Below are positions 46,636 through 56,567 of a stretch of 64,000 bases of DNA, piece after piece. This DNA is from Marinobacter guineae (lineage in GTDB: Bacteria > Pseudomonadota > Gammaproteobacteria > Pseudomonadales > Oleiphilaceae): assembly GCF_002744735.1 (NCBI RefSeq), contig NZ_KZ319340.1, positions 715,030 through 779,029 on the forward strand, in the 5' to 3' direction. Numbering within the stretch: position 1 is the first letter of the stretch; each line of letters opens with the position of its first letter. The position numbers and the translations under genes are program-made. The notes under the pieces were generated by a model. The model saw nothing but the letters and a program-made list of their open reading frames with translations, ran no database searches and was not told the DNA's origin.

Positions 46636-47763
46636 TTATTCTTCCGTCAATTTGCCATGTTCCACGTGGAACATTCTGTATTCTGGTGCCTTCCCGTCCG
46701 GCCAAAGCTGCCCAACCAGAGGCCGCTCGATCGACGTTATAAACACCTGACAACGCAATGCCTGTAACCTGCTGGCCAACATCGCCCTGTGCCCTTCATC
46801 CAGCTCGGCATTGATATCATCAAGCAAAAAGGTCACCTGTTTGCCCATGTCGCTCAACACCATGCCTTGGGCAATCTTCATTAAAATCACCAGGGTTTTC
46901 TGCTGGCCTCGGGAGAAGGTTTCAGCAACGGGTCGCCCCTGAAACTTCAACCGGATATCTGCGCGGTTGGGCCCATAAAGGGTGTGCCCCATTTTACGCT
47001 CCTGTTCCCGGTGGCTTAACAAAACGTCCACCAGGGATTGAGTGGTATCCCACCCGGCGTAAAACTCAAGCTTCAGCCCTTCGGTCCACTGCACTTCAAC
47101 TTCCCGGACCAGCGCTTCAAATGCCGCCTTGAAGCGCACAAACGTATTCACCCGGGCTTCATTGATCCGGTCACTCAATGCAGCGTACTGGCGATCCCAG
47201 ACCCGCAACAGGGATTCATCTAGTCTACCATTTCTGAGCGTTTGATTCCGCTGTGATGTCGCTCTCTGGCATTGCTGCCACACTGACGCAAAAGAAGGTT
47301 CCACGTGGAACACTGCCCAATCGAGGAACTGTCGTCGTTTTCCGGGCCCCCCGGCAACGACATCGAAAACGCCCGGGTCAATCACTGATACCGGTAAGTG
47401 CATTGCCAGCGAAGACAGACTTCGAACGCCTTCACCATCGACCCGCAATGCCGTTTCTTTCTGCACCACATCCCGGGAGATACCCAACCGGTGTACAAGA
47501 CCATTATCGCTTTGCCCGGCATCGTCCGTCAGCCCGTGATCGAGTCCGCCAAACACGGTCAGTCGTTGTTCACCATGGCGTACGACCGCCTGATGCCGGT
47601 TTACCCGGAACGATCTCCCCAAACCCAGATATCCAATAGCTTCCAGTACACTGGTTTTGCCACTGCCGTTCTCTCCGTATATGAGGTTAAAGGAAGGAGA
47701 AAAACTCACGGGCGCCGGGGACAAATTGCGGAAATTTTCAGTCTGGAATTTAACTAGCGCCAT
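46636..47763 (-). CDS. recF: Recombination protein RecF
   Basis: The 375-residue SMC-like ATPase has Walker A YGENGSGKTSVLEA near residue 33, signature SRGQQKTLVI and Walker B LLDDINAELDEGHR. It loads RecA at gaps. The ATG at 47763 (MALVKFQTENFRN) matches the family start; a longer frame reaches 47814. Unlike the common dnaA-dnaN-recF order, another gene and a terminator separate it from dnaN. Confidence 0.95.
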   Translation of the reverse strand: MALVKFQTENFRNLSPAPVSFSPSFNLIYGENGSGKTSVLEAIGYLGLGRSFRVNRHQAVVRHGEQRLTVFGGLDHGLTDDAGQSDNGLVHRLGISRDVVQKETALRVDGEGVRSLSSLAMHLPVSVIDPGVFDVVAGGPGKRRQFLDWAVFHVEPSFASVWQQCQRATSQRNQTLRNGRLDESLLRVWDRQYAALSDRINEARVNTFVRFKAAFEALVREVEVQWTEGLKLEFYAGWDTTQSLVDVLLSHREQERKMGHTLYGPNRADIRLKFQGRPVAETFSRGQQKTLVILMKIAQGMVLSDMGKQVTFLLDDINAELDEGHRAMLASRLQALRCQVFITSIERPLVGQLWPDGKAPEYRMFHVEHGKLTEE

Positions 47764-47820
47764 AGACAAGAGAGCTCGAAGCGGAAAGGAAGGAGAAGAA
47801 AAATTCATCCGCACAATGAA

Positions 47821-47854
47821 AAAGGCAGCGTTACCGGACCCGGTAACGCTGCCT
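47821..47854 (-). terminator. Intrinsic terminator between ABC1 kinase and recF
   Basis: Perfect 16-bp stem (AAGGCAGCGTTACCGG with its complement) and, on the minus strand, a following T5 run. It should end the dnaA-dnaN-kinase transcript, so recF-gyrB would need its own promoter. Confidence 0.85.
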
Positions 47855-47889
47855 TAGTGTACAAAAGCCAATGCCTGAAGGCGACCGCC

Positions 47890-49161
47890 TCAATGAAGCA
47901 TATTCAGCCGCTCATCCATAAACACGTCCATTTCCGGCGCAAGGATGTGAACATAGCGATCGAAATACAGAAACTGTTTCAGTAACAAGGCAAATTCACG
48001 GGGGAAATGGAGTCCGTGGCTTTCCCCGATTTTTACCATATCCATCAGAATATGATTCACATCGTCTTCAGCCTTATCGGCTTCATACGGAACCTCATCC
48101 GGTACCATCCTGTCCATCTGCTGGTAGAGCCTGCGAAGATCGCCGGCAAGATCGTCCGCCTGGACCGCCTGACGAGTGATCCCAATTCGGATCATGGCAT
48201 CCGCCATGCCTTCGAAATTCCCAACCATCACTGCGGAAATGAAATCGCTGACCGCCTGCCAGGTATCCGGCTTTATCCTGCCAACGATTCCGAAATCAAT
48301 AAACCCGACTCGCCCGTCTTTCAGGACCATCAGGTTTCCGGCATGAACGTCAGCGTGGAAAAATTCACATTGGGTCAGGCTCGCAAACCAGGTATTCATT
48401 GCCGTGATCAGAGTTCGTTCCGGATCCCGGGCATAACCCCGGATGCTTTCCAGATCGGTCAATGGCACCCCGTGAAAACGTTCCATGGTCAGAATTCGAC
48501 GGGTACTGCAATTCTCGAAAACCCGGGGGACTGCCGCATCTTCGTTATGGGTGTCGTGAAGAAATTCCCGGAACACCTTCAGGTTATTGGCTTCCTTGAT
48601 GAAGTCACACTCCTCCATCATGGTCCGCTGGATTTCTTCGACAATGCCGGACATGGAAGTCCAGGACAATCTAGGCGCCAGCGTCTCCAGAATCCGCGCG
48701 GATAAATACAGAAAATTCAGATCCGTCAGCAGAATGTTCTCAACGCCCGGCTTCTGTACCTTGATGACCACGTCTTCACCGGTCACCAGTCTCGCGGCAT
48801 GGACCTGCGCAATAGAGGCAGACGCCAGGGCTACAGGATCGATGTCCGCATAGACTTCATCCAGCGGCCGCCCCAGTTCGTCAGCAATGATCTTCCTGAT
48901 CACGCCAAAAGGCAGATTAGGAGTCTTATCCAGGCAGTTCTGGAATTCCTCCACGTACTCCTTTGGGAAGAACGTTGGCGAACTGGCGATAAACTGCCCG
49001 AGTTTGATGTAGGTCGCACCCAGCGATTCAAATGTCTGCCTCAGCAGCCTGGGTGTCGGGGGACGATCGCCCCGAACCCAGTTGATTCCTGTGCGCCCGA
49101 GTACCGACACAGTCTGGCCAATCCTGAAAGCTCCTTTGATTCCATTCGTTACGGCACTCAT
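47890..49161 (-). CDS. ABC1/UbiB-family atypical kinase
   Basis: The 423-residue protein has the family's KxGQ motif in GATYIKLGQFIASSPTFFP, the Ala-rich loop SASIAQVHAA, invariant Lys in DVVIKVQKPG and catalytic ADVHAGNLM and FIDFGIVG. Members support ubiquinone biosynthesis and lipid homeostasis, mostly at the membrane. No C-terminal membrane helix as in UbiB is seen. ATG at 49161 lies 9 bases after AGGAGG, which overlaps the dnaN stop; the ATG at 49170 is too close to it. It is thus coupled to dnaN, an unusual place for this family. Confidence 0.9.
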   Translation of the reverse strand: MSAVTNGIKGAFRIGQTVSVLGRTGINWVRGDRPPTPRLLRQTFESLGATYIKLGQFIASSPTFFPKEYVEEFQNCLDKTPNLPFGVIRKIIADELGRPLDEVYADIDPVALASASIAQVHAARLVTGEDVVIKVQKPGVENILLTDLNFLYLSARILETLAPRLSWTSMSGIVEEIQRTMMEECDFIKEANNLKVFREFLHDTHNEDAAVPRVFENCSTRRILTMERFHGVPLTDLESIRGYARDPERTLITAMNTWFASLTQCEFFHADVHAGNLMVLKDGRVGFIDFGIVGRIKPDTWQAVSDFISAVMVGNFEGMADAMIRIGITRQAVQADDLAGDLRRLYQQMDRMVPDEVPYEADKAEDDVNHILMDMVKIGESHGLHFPREFALLLKQFLYFDRYVHILAPEMDVFMDERLNMLH

Positions 49162-49174
49162 CAATCTCATCCTC

Positions 49175-50278
49175 CTAAAGCCTCATGGGCATGACCACGT
49201 ACAGGCAACGGCTATCATTCTGCGCTTCAATCAACGCACTGCTGTTGGGATTGGACAGGGTCATCTTGACCTGGTCCTCATCCAGAGCGTTCATCACATC
49301 CACCAGGTAGCCTACATTAAAACCGATCTGCAGGGATTCGCCCTGATAATCCACAGGCAGCGCGTCTTCGGCCTGTTCCTGATCCGGATTGTTAGCGAAC
49401 ACCTGGAGTTCGTTCGGGGCCAGATTCAGGCGCACCCCCCGAATATTCTCGTGAGACAGAATCCCGGCCCGTTGCAGTGTGTTTTTGAGCGTTGCACGGT
49501 CTGCCAATACCACTTTGTCACCGCCGCGAGGGATTACCCGGTTATAGTCCGGGAATTTGCCTTCAATCAGCTTTGAGGTAAAGGTGTAAGCGCCCACTGT
49601 GGCACGCAGGTGATTATCACCAATCACCAGGGTGACCGGTGTTTCCACATCCTCAAGCAACCTAGCCAGTTCCAGTACGCCCTTACGCGGCACAATCACC
49701 TGGCGGAGTTCCGGACAATTGGTCGGCAGTTCCAGGTGAGCCATAGCCAGCCGGTGACCATCGGTGGCCACCGTCCGCACATGATCCTTGTCCACTTCCA
49801 GCAACAACCCGTTCAGGTAGTAACGAACGTCTTGCTGGGCCATGGCAAAGGCCGTTGCATCCAGCATCCGACTCAGCTCCTTTTGGGGCAATTCCAGCCG
49901 GAAACTCTCTGCTTCGTCTTCGACATTGGGAAAGTGCTCGGCCGGTAACGTCGACAGAGTGAAGTGACTCGCCCCACACCGAAGATGCAAACGGTCACCT
50001 TCCAGTGACAACTCCATCGGTGCCTCATCGCCCAGCGCGCGACAGATGTCGGAAAGCTTGCGGGCCGGGACGGTAATACGGCCGGGCTGATCCACATGCA
50101 CCGGTGTTACCCGGGCAACCAGCTCCACTTCCATGTTGGTCCCGGTCAGGGTCAGGGTGTTGTCTTCTGCCACCAGCAGTACGTTGGACAGCACGGGCAT
50201 GGTCTGTTTCTTTTCCACTACACCCGCAATGCTTTGCAGCGGGATAAGCAGGGATTCACGGCTGATCGTCAGTTTCAT
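49175..50278 (-). CDS. dnaN: DNA polymerase III beta sliding clamp
   Basis: The 367-residue protein has the clamp start MKLTISRESLLIPLQSIAGVVEKKQTMPVLSNVLL, the central LPTNCPELRQVIVPRKGVLELARLL and the C-terminal CLYVVMPMRL. Length is normal for the family (366-367). It lies 55 bases after dnaA and runs into the ABC1 kinase gene. Confidence 0.98.
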   Translation of the reverse strand: MKLTISRESLLIPLQSIAGVVEKKQTMPVLSNVLLVAEDNTLTLTGTNMEVELVARVTPVHVDQPGRITVPARKLSDICRALGDEAPMELSLEGDRLHLRCGASHFTLSTLPAEHFPNVEDEAESFRLELPQKELSRMLDATAFAMAQQDVRYYLNGLLLEVDKDHVRTVATDGHRLAMAHLELPTNCPELRQVIVPRKGVLELARLLEDVETPVTLVIGDNHLRATVGAYTFTSKLIEGKFPDYNRVIPRGGDKVVLADRATLKNTLQRAGILSHENIRGVRLNLAPNELQVFANNPDQEQAEDALPVDYQGESLQIGFNVGYLVDVMNALDEDQVKMTLSNPNSSALIEAQNDSRCLYVVMPMRL

Positions 50279-50333
50279 GGCACTCAGCTTTCTTTATGTT
50301 GGAAGGGTGAATGTTGTTCGCCAACGCCCGGCA

Positions 50334-51803
50334 TCAGGTAGTCAGCAGTCTCATAAAATTCTGATAATCCTCGCGGATGCCCGGATCAGTCTCCTGCAAC
50401 TCCACGATTTTCTTGCATGCATGCAGCACAGTGGTGTGATCGCGACCGCCGAAGGCATCGCCTATCTCCGGGAGGCTGTGATTGGTCAATTCCTTGGACA
50501 GGGACATGGCAACCTGCCGTGGCCGGGTCACTACGCGAGTCCGCCGTTTCGACAGCAGATCTGCCACCTTGATCTTGTAATATTCCGCTACCGTGCGTTG
50601 AATATTGTCGATACTCACCTGCTTCTCGTGAAGTGCCAGCAGGTCTTTCAGACTTTCACGGATAAACGGGGGCGTGATTTCAGAACCCGTGAAGTGAGCA
50701 TTTGCTATCACCAGACGAAGCGCCCCTTCTAGCTCACGAACGTTTGAACGAATTTTCTGGGCGATAAAAAAGGCCGCTTCGCTGCTCAGCTTGACGTTGG
50801 CCTGCTCCGCCTTCTTCATCAATATGGCTACCCGGGTTTCAAGCTCAGGGGGCTCGACCATAACCGTTAAACCCCAACCAAACCGGGATTTAAGGCGTTC
50901 TTCCATGTCGACAATTTCTTTCGGGAAACGATCACAGGTCACAATGACCTGCTGTCCGCCCTCAAGCAACGCATTGAAGGTATGGAAAAATTCTTCCTGG
51001 GAGCGCTCTTTGCGTGCAAAAAACTGGATGTCATCAATAAGCAGGGCATCCACTGACCGGTAATAGCGCTTGAACTCGTTAATGGCATTCAGCTGTAACG
51101 CCTTGACCATGTCGGCCACAAAACGCTCGGATCTGAGGTATGCCACTTTGGCCCTGGGATTGCGACGGACTATCTCGTTCCCGATAGCATGCATCAGGTG
51201 GGTTTTACCCAGACCTACCCCACCGTAGAGAAACAGAGGATTGTAGGCACCACCTGGATTTTCGGCCACCTGCATCGAAGCAGCCCGCGCCAGCTGGTTG
51301 GACTTACCTTCCACAAAGGTTTCGAAGGTGAAACCTTCATTGAGAAAACTCTGGTGTTTGATGTCCCCTTCAATCTGAACCGGCCGACGCTCATTAAAGC
51401 TTTTGGGTCGCACAGACGTTGACCCGGCCGACGTTGATCCAGGCACCATCGCGGCGACGCCTCTTTCCTCTTCCGTGACCCGACTCCCTGATTCTTCAAG
51501 CACCTGACCGTTCACCCGGGCAGGCATTTCCGAACGCTTGACCGGATCACTTTCCCGGGGTGCAGATCCAACCTTCATATTGACCCGGGGCGCCTGGCCA
51601 CCGTTCAGATCCTTGAGAACTTCTTCAATACGCCGAAGATATTTTTCGTTGACCCAATCCATAACGAAGCGGTTGGGCGCGAACAACATCAGCTGCCCCT
51701 CCCGGTGATCGGATTGCAGGGGCCGGAGCCAGGTATTGAACTGTTGTGCGGGAAACTCGTCCCGGAGTACTTCAAGACATTGATGCCACATACTGTTTGG
51801 CAC
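50334..51803 (-). CDS. dnaA: Chromosomal replication initiator DnaA
   Basis: The 489-residue protein has domain I ([26 protein letters not shown]), a variable linker, the AAA+ domain (Walker [11 protein letters not shown], Walker [10 protein letters not shown]) and the DnaA-box-binding helix ([15 protein letters not shown]). The GTG at 51803 has GGGAGCAGG upstream; an inner ATG four codons later is possible. It points away from oriC. Confidence 0.98.
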   Translation of the reverse strand: MPNSMWHQCLEVLRDEFPAQQFNTWLRPLQSDHREGQLMLFAPNRFVMDWVNEKYLRRIEEVLKDLNGGQAPRVNMKVGSAPRESDPVKRSEMPARVNGQVLEESGSRVTEEERGVAAMVPGSTSAGSTSVRPKSFNERRPVQIEGDIKHQSFLNEGFTFETFVEGKSNQLARAASMQVAENPGGAYNPLFLYGGVGLGKTHLMHAIGNEIVRRNPRAKVAYLRSERFVADMVKALQLNAINEFKRYYRSVDALLIDDIQFFARKERSQEEFFHTFNALLEGGQQVIVTCDRFPKEIVDMEERLKSRFGWGLTVMVEPPELETRVAILMKKAEQANVKLSSEAAFFIAQKIRSNVRELEGALRLVIANAHFTGSEITPPFIRESLKDLLALHEKQVSIDNIQRTVAEYYKIKVADLLSKRRTRVVTRPRQVAMSLSKELTNHSLPEIGDAFGGRDHTTVLHACKKIVELQETDPGIREDYQNFMRLLTT

Positions 51804-52012
51804 GACAGCCTGCTCCCGATAACCCTGAAATGTCGCTGAACGGATAAGACCATCCTGTCCAGAGAGATGACCCCGGATTCTAACCCGCCGGCGCTCTCAG
51901 TGAAAGAGCTAAAGCCGGTTCATGAACAGCCTGTGGAAATTTATTTCGTTATATTTCAATTTAATACAGACTTACCTACAACCTTGTGTACAGAAAATTC
52001 CCGCTTAAAAGG

Positions 52013-52021
52013 TTATGCACA
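52013..52021 (+). promoter_or_regulatory. DnaA box TTATGCACA
   Basis: Matches the TTWTNCACA consensus. Confidence 0.7.
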
Positions 52022-52207
52022 GCCCTGTGTGTACAACCGTGGTTAAACCCTGTTAGGAAGACTGGGACACAACCGGGGATAACTCGGTCAGATTCGCCCA
52101 AACCGTGTTACCCACATTTCGCCCCTGCGTCGTCCACAGCCCTCAAGGCGCTTTGTCAATACCCTTGTCAACCAAACAAGATGTTGTTTTTTGGAACTTA
52201 TTGTTGC

Positions 52208-52216
52208 TTATCCACA
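52208..52216 (+). promoter_or_regulatory. DnaA box TTATCCACA
   Basis: Perfect high-affinity box next to the AT-rich 52231-52290 stretch. Confidence 0.8.
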
Positions 52217-52367
52217 GAAAACGTCGCCCCTAATAACAGTAATAATTAATTCTTAAAGAAATTCTAAAAGACCTACTGAATTTATTACCTGTCCGAAGCT
52301 TTTCCCGTTTTCAGCCACCGGCGTAATCCTCCGCACAAAACTCCTCATAACACCGTAGGAATAAACA

Positions 52368-52396
52368 TTGAATTCCCACCGCTATTTGCATAGAAT
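52368..52396 (+). promoter_or_regulatory. Sigma70-type promoter for rpmH
   Basis: TTGAAT (52368-52373), 17-base spacer, TAGAAT (52391-52396), ending 74 bases before rpmH. Confidence 0.7.
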
Positions 52397-52470
52397 GCCG
52401 CTCCTGTTTCGGCTGTACAATTTCCAGCCAGTTACTGAATTCCCAACTTACGAATTGTGAGATCATCACC

Positions 52471-52605
52471 ATGAAAAGAACGTTTCAACCAAGCGTCCTG
52501 AAGCGTAAGCGCGTTCACGGTTTCCGTGCCCGTATGGCAACTGCCAACGGCCGCAAGGTTATTTCCCGTCGTCGTGCCAAAGGCCGCGCACGTCTGTCCG
52601 CGTAA
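52471..52605 (+). CDS. rpmH: 50S ribosomal protein L34
   Basis: The 44-residue, very basic protein ([22 protein letters not shown], then [12 protein letters not shown]) is the complete L34 sequence of the large subunit. Too short for most ORF cut-offs, but unmistakable. First gene of rpmH-rnpA-yidD-yidC, right after oriC. Confidence 0.98.
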   Translation: MKRTFQPSVLKRKRVHGFRARMATANGRKVISRRRAKGRARLSA

Positions 52606-52619
52606 GCTCTGTTCGCCGA

Positions 52620-53027
52620 ATGAAGGCTTTGGGTTTTCCGAAATCGAACCGTCTCCTGCGACCTGCTGATTACGGTAAAGTCTTCGACGACGTGCAGCTG
52701 AAAGTTCCGCACAGGAATTTTCTGATCCTGGCGACACCGAATAATCTCGGTCACGCCAGGATCGGTTTGATTTTTTCAAAGAAAAACCTGAAGCTCTCGG
52801 TGCAGAGAAACCGGATAAAACGCCAGGTCAGGGAAAGTTTCCGACATCAGGCGGACCTCCCGGGACTTGACGTTGTGGTACTGGGAAGACAGGGCCTTGT
52901 TTCCCTGGACAACCCAACCGTTCGCGCATCCATGGACGACCTCTGGCGACGGCTCAGAAAAAAACACTCTCAATCTCAGCCATCCCGGGCAGCATCATCG
53001 GAGACTGCCGGTCGAGGAACGGGTTAA
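52620..53027 (+). CDS. rnpA: Ribonuclease P protein component
   Basis: The 135-residue protein has the RNR signature in [18 protein letters not shown]. It helps RNase P RNA mature tRNA 5' ends. It starts 14 bases after rpmH and overlaps yidD by one base (TAATG). The Ser/Arg-rich C-terminal tail after about residue 115 is probably flexible. Confidence 0.97.
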   Translation: MKALGFPKSNRLLRPADYGKVFDDVQLKVPHRNFLILATPNNLGHARIGLIFSKKNLKLSVQRNRIKRQVRESFRHQADLPGLDVVVLGRQGLVSLDNPTVRASMDDLWRRLRKKHSQSQPSRAASSETAGRGTG

Positions 53028-53320
53028 TGCGCAAACTTTTGCTCCTGCCCATTCGCTTCTACCAATATGCCATCAGTCCCATGATGGCCAGCCATTGCCG
53101 CCACCACCCCACCTGCTCACAATATGCCGTTGAAGCCATTACCCATCATGGCGCCCTGAAAGGGTTATTTCTCGCAATCCGGCGTCTGTTAAGGTGTCAT
53201 CCCTGGGCGGAAGGCGGGTATGATCCGGTGCCGGGCACAGAACAATCCGTGGGCCTGGAATCCGGAACACACTGCGTACACGCTGATCATTCCCATACAA
53301 CAACCCAGACCAGACAGTAA
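53027..53320 (+). CDS. yidD: Membrane protein insertion efficiency factor YidD
   Basis: The 97-residue protein shows the family pattern: amphipathic start [25 protein letters not shown] and [16 protein letters not shown]. It sits at the inner membrane and aids YidC-dependent insertion. Coupled to rnpA by start/stop overlap, with yidC 4 bases downstream. Confidence 0.96.
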   Translation: MRKLLLLPIRFYQYAISPMMASHCRHHPTCSQYAVEAITHHGALKGLFLAIRRLLRCHPWAEGGYDPVPGTEQSVGLESGTHCVHADHSHTTTQTRQ

Positions 53321-53324
53321 CTCT

Positions 53325-55049
53325 ATGGATATTCAACGCATCGTATTATTTGCCGGCCTGGCTATTGTCAGTTATCTGATGGTGCTTGCCTGGAATGAGG
53401 ATTATCACCAGCAACCGGAGACCGCCCAGGTTGCTCAATCAGCTCCGTCACAAACCACTGACGGCTCAGGCAATTCAGACAATATGGTGCTGCCGGAAGA
53501 CAGTACTGGCTTATCCGTTCCCAATCAGGGCACTGAAGAATTCGCCACTCCGGAAACCGGAGAAGCCGTAGTCAGCCAGGCCGAAGCCGGTACCACCGTT
53601 ACCAATCAGTTCGTGAAAGTCCGGACTGATGTTTACGAACTGACTATCGACCGTGTCAGCGGCAATCTTGTCCGCACGCAACTTCTGGATTTCGACAAGT
53701 CACTGAACAGCAAAGAACCTCTGACCCTGCTCAATAACACTGAAAACCGGTTGTATGTTCTTGAGAGTGGACTGATTGGCCGTGACGGCCCGGATAGCCG
53801 CAAAAACGGTACGGCCCCGGTTTACCAGACTGAAGCGTCGAGCTATGAACTGGCCGAAGGCGATAATCAGCTCACCGTTGACCTGACCTTCACGACCGAC
53901 AACGGCGTCCGGATCATCAAGCGCTATCAGTTTGAAAGGAACAGTTACGAAATTGGTGTGAAATACCTGGTTGAAAACCAGTCCAGTGAAAACTGGCAGG
54001 CAAACTTCACCGGTAAAATAGTTCGTGACCAATCCCCCGACCCGACATCCTCCGCCAGCATGGGGATCAAGGCCTTCCTGGGTTTGGTTATCAGTTCCCC
54101 TGAGGATCCGTACCAGAAATTCGAATTCGACGATCTTCAGGAAGAACAAGTCAACCGGTCGGTCACCAATGGCTGGCTGGCCTTCCTGCAGCACTACTTC
54201 ATTTCAGCGTGGGTTCCCGAACGCGATCAGACTGCCCAGTTCCAGACTACCCGTCGCGGGCCTTATCATGTAATGGGCTTTGTCTACCCTGCCACTACTG
54301 TGGAGCCTGGCCAGACTGCAGAAATCGGAGCCCGTGCCTACGTTGGGCCCAAGGTTATTGATCGCCTGGAAAACATGGCGCCCAATCTGGATCGCACCGT
54401 CGATTTCGGCTGGCTATTCTTCATTTCCCTGCCACTGTTCATCATCCTGGATTGGTTCCACAGCATCGTTGGAAACTGGGGCGCTGCCATTATTCTGCTG
54501 ACCGTTCTGGTGAAAGCGGTGTTCTTCCACCTGTCCGCGACCAGCTACAAATCCATGGCGAAAATGCGAGCCGCAGCTCCGCAGCTGACCCGCCTCAAAG
54601 AACTCTATGGCGATGATCGCCAGCGCATGTCACAGGAAATGATGGCGTTGTACAAACGGGAAAAGATCAACCCGCTGGGTGGCTGCTTGCCAATCCTCGT
54701 GCAGATGCCGGTGTTCATCTCCCTGTACTGGGTTCTGTTTGAAAGTGTACAGCTGCGTCATGCCCCGTTCATGCTGTGGATAAATGACCTTTCCCAAATG
54801 GATCCTTACTTCATCCTGCCAATCCTGATGGGTGCAAGTATGTTCCTGCAGATGCACCTGAACCCGACACCGCCGGATCCGATGCAGGCCAAGATCATGA
54901 AGATGATGCCTCTGGTGTTTACCGTGTTCTTCCTGTGGTTCCCGGCAGGTCTGGTACTGTACTGGCTGACAAACAACATTCTGTCGATCAGTCAGCAGTG
55001 GTACATTACCCGCAAGATTGAAGCAGAAACGGCAGCCAGGAAGCACTGA
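53325..55049 (+). CDS. yidC: Membrane protein insertase YidC
   Basis: The 574-residue inner-membrane protein has an N-terminal helix (IVLFAGLAIVSYLMVLAW), a large periplasmic beta domain (about 60-350) and a C-terminal five-helix core (FISLPLFIILDWFHSIVGNWG, INPLGGCLPILVQMPVFISLYWVL, MKMMPLVFTVFFLWFPAGLVLYW). The ATG at 53325 matches the family start; the frame opens earlier inside yidD. Confidence 0.97.
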   Translation: MDIQRIVLFAGLAIVSYLMVLAWNEDYHQQPETAQVAQSAPSQTTDGSGNSDNMVLPEDSTGLSVPNQGTEEFATPETGEAVVSQAEAGTTVTNQFVKVRTDVYELTIDRVSGNLVRTQLLDFDKSLNSKEPLTLLNNTENRLYVLESGLIGRDGPDSRKNGTAPVYQTEASSYELAEGDNQLTVDLTFTTDNGVRIIKRYQFERNSYEIGVKYLVENQSSENWQANFTGKIVRDQSPDPTSSASMGIKAFLGLVISSPEDPYQKFEFDDLQEEQVNRSVTNGWLAFLQHYFISAWVPERDQTAQFQTTRRGPYHVMGFVYPATTVEPGQTAEIGARAYVGPKVIDRLENMAPNLDRTVDFGWLFFISLPLFIILDWFHSIVGNWGAAIILLTVLVKAVFFHLSATSYKSMAKMRAAAPQLTRLKELYGDDRQRMSQEMMALYKREKINPLGGCLPILVQMPVFISLYWVLFESVQLRHAPFMLWINDLSQMDPYFILPILMGASMFLQMHLNPTPPDPMQAKIMKMMPLVFTVFFLWFPAGLVLYWLTNNILSISQQWYITRKIEAETAARKH

Positions 55050-55079
55050 CCCGTGCAATTGATCTGACCTAAACCAAAC

Positions 55080-55108
55080 AGAGGCTCCTTCACGGAGCCT
55101 CTGTTGTT
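55080..55108 (+). terminator. Intrinsic terminator after yidC
   Basis: Nine-bp stem AGAGGCTCC / GGAGCCTCT with a 5-base loop, followed by GTTGTTT. mnmE starts 23 bases later, so read-through is likely partial. Confidence 0.7.
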
Positions 55109-55130
55109 TCGGCCCCGAGGAACAACCAAC

Positions 55131-56501
55131 ATGAGCCAGAGTTCTGACACTATCGCCGCCATTGCCACGGCACCCGGGCAGGCCGGTGTTGGCATTGTCC
55201 GGGTCTCCGGTCCCAAGGCTTCCGAGATTGCCCGACAGATGTTGGGTTTCCGCCCAAAACCGCGTTATGCCCACTACGGTCCCTTCCTGGACAGCAACGG
55301 TGAACTGATCGATGAAGGGATAGGACTGTTTTTCCCCAATCCAAACTCCTTTACCGGCGAGGACGTGTTCGAGTTACAGGGCCATGGTGGCACGGTGATC
55401 CTGGATCTTCTGCTCCGTGAGGTTTGTAGCCGGGGCGCAAGACTGGCACGCCCGGGTGAATTCTCTGAGCGGGCGTTCCTGAACGACAAGCTGGATCTGG
55501 CTCAGGCCGAGGCCATTGCCGATCTGATCGAGAGCAGTTCGGAACAGGCAGCCCGCTGCGCTGTGCGATCCATGCAGGGTGTGTTTTCCCGCCAGGTAGA
55601 CGATCTGGTAGAGGCGGTGACCCACCTCAGGATCTACGTTGAAGCGGCCATTGATTTTCCGGAAGAAGAAATCGATTTTCTGGCCGATGGCAAGGTCGCC
55701 AGCGATCTTCAGGCTCTGCTTGGCCGGCTTGAGCGGATTCTTGCCGACGCCCAGCAAGGGACTATCTTGCGGGACGGTATGAAAGTGGTCATTGCCGGGC
55801 GGCCGAACGCGGGCAAGTCCAGCCTGCTCAATGCTCTTGCCGGCCGGGAGGCTGCGATTGTGACCGCGATTGAAGGCACCACCCGGGATGTTCTACGGGA
55901 ACATATCCACATTGATGGGATGCCACTGCACATCATAGACACCGCCGGCCTGCGGGAAAGCGGTGACGAGGTTGAACAGATCGGTATAGCCCGGGCCTGG
56001 GACGAAATCCGGCAAGCGGACCGAATTTTGCTGATGGTCGATGCCACGACGACCGAAAAAACAGAGCCCCATGAGATCTGGCCGGATTTTATTGACCAGT
56101 TGCCTGCCAACGCACCGGTTACGGTTGTCCGTAACAAGGTTGACCTTTCCGGTGAAGCGATTGGTATTAGCGCGGACTATCATCAGAGTGCACCGGTTAT
56201 CCGACTGGCTGCCAGGTCCTCTGAGGGACTGGAGGTTCTCCGGGATCACCTGAAACAGTGTATGGGCTTTGCCAGCACCACCGAAGGCGGTTTCCTGGCC
56301 CGCAGACGGCACCTGGATGCCCTGGAACGGGCCCTGGCATTACTGGTGCAGGGTCAGAGTCAGCTTGAAGGCTTCGGTGCCGGCGAGCTCTTGGCGGAAG
56401 ACCTGCGAGCGGCCCAGGATGCCCTCGGGGAAATAACCGGTCACCTGACACCGGATGAATTGTTGGGCAAGATTTTCAGCAGCTTCTGCATCGGCAAGTG
56501 A
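55131..56501 (+). CDS. mnmE: tRNA modification GTPase MnmE
   Basis: The 456-residue protein has the N-terminal folate-binding domain ([22 protein letters not shown]), an inserted G domain with [17 protein letters not shown] and NKVD, and the C-terminal Cys motif FCIGK. With MnmG it modifies U34 of several tRNAs. Starts at 55131 with a GAGG upstream; the frame opens 27 bases earlier. Confidence 0.97.
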   Translation: MSQSSDTIAAIATAPGQAGVGIVRVSGPKASEIARQMLGFRPKPRYAHYGPFLDSNGELIDEGIGLFFPNPNSFTGEDVFELQGHGGTVILDLLLREVCSRGARLARPGEFSERAFLNDKLDLAQAEAIADLIESSSEQAARCAVRSMQGVFSRQVDDLVEAVTHLRIYVEAAIDFPEEEIDFLADGKVASDLQALLGRLERILADAQQGTILRDGMKVVIAGRPNAGKSSLLNALAGREAAIVTAIEGTTRDVLREHIHIDGMPLHIIDTAGLRESGDEVEQIGIARAWDEIRQADRILLMVDATTTEKTEPHEIWPDFIDQLPANAPVTVVRNKVDLSGEAIGISADYHQSAPVIRLAARSSEGLEVLRDHLKQCMGFASTTEGGFLARRRHLDALERALALLVQGQSQLEGFGAGELLAEDLRAAQDALGEITGHLTPDELLGKIFSSFCIGK

Positions 56502-56567
56502 TAATGTGTTTGAGCAATCAAGAGCGATCCTGATCATCAAGCCACTGGTAACAGGCAGGTAGAACCG

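Larger units (their letters stand above)
51890..52300. other. oriC: Chromosome replication origin (oriC) region
   Basis: This 411-base core of the 667-base gene-free region between dnaA and rpmH holds exact DnaA boxes at 52013-52021 and 52208-52216 and one-mismatch boxes at 52108-52116 (TTACCCACA) and 52028-52036 (TGTGTACAA, reverse). Two AT-rich stretches flank them: about 51938-51970, and about 52231-52290, the better unwinding candidate because it lies beside the exact box. The gene setting (rpmH and dnaA diverging) is the classical position of oriC. Confidence 0.8.
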
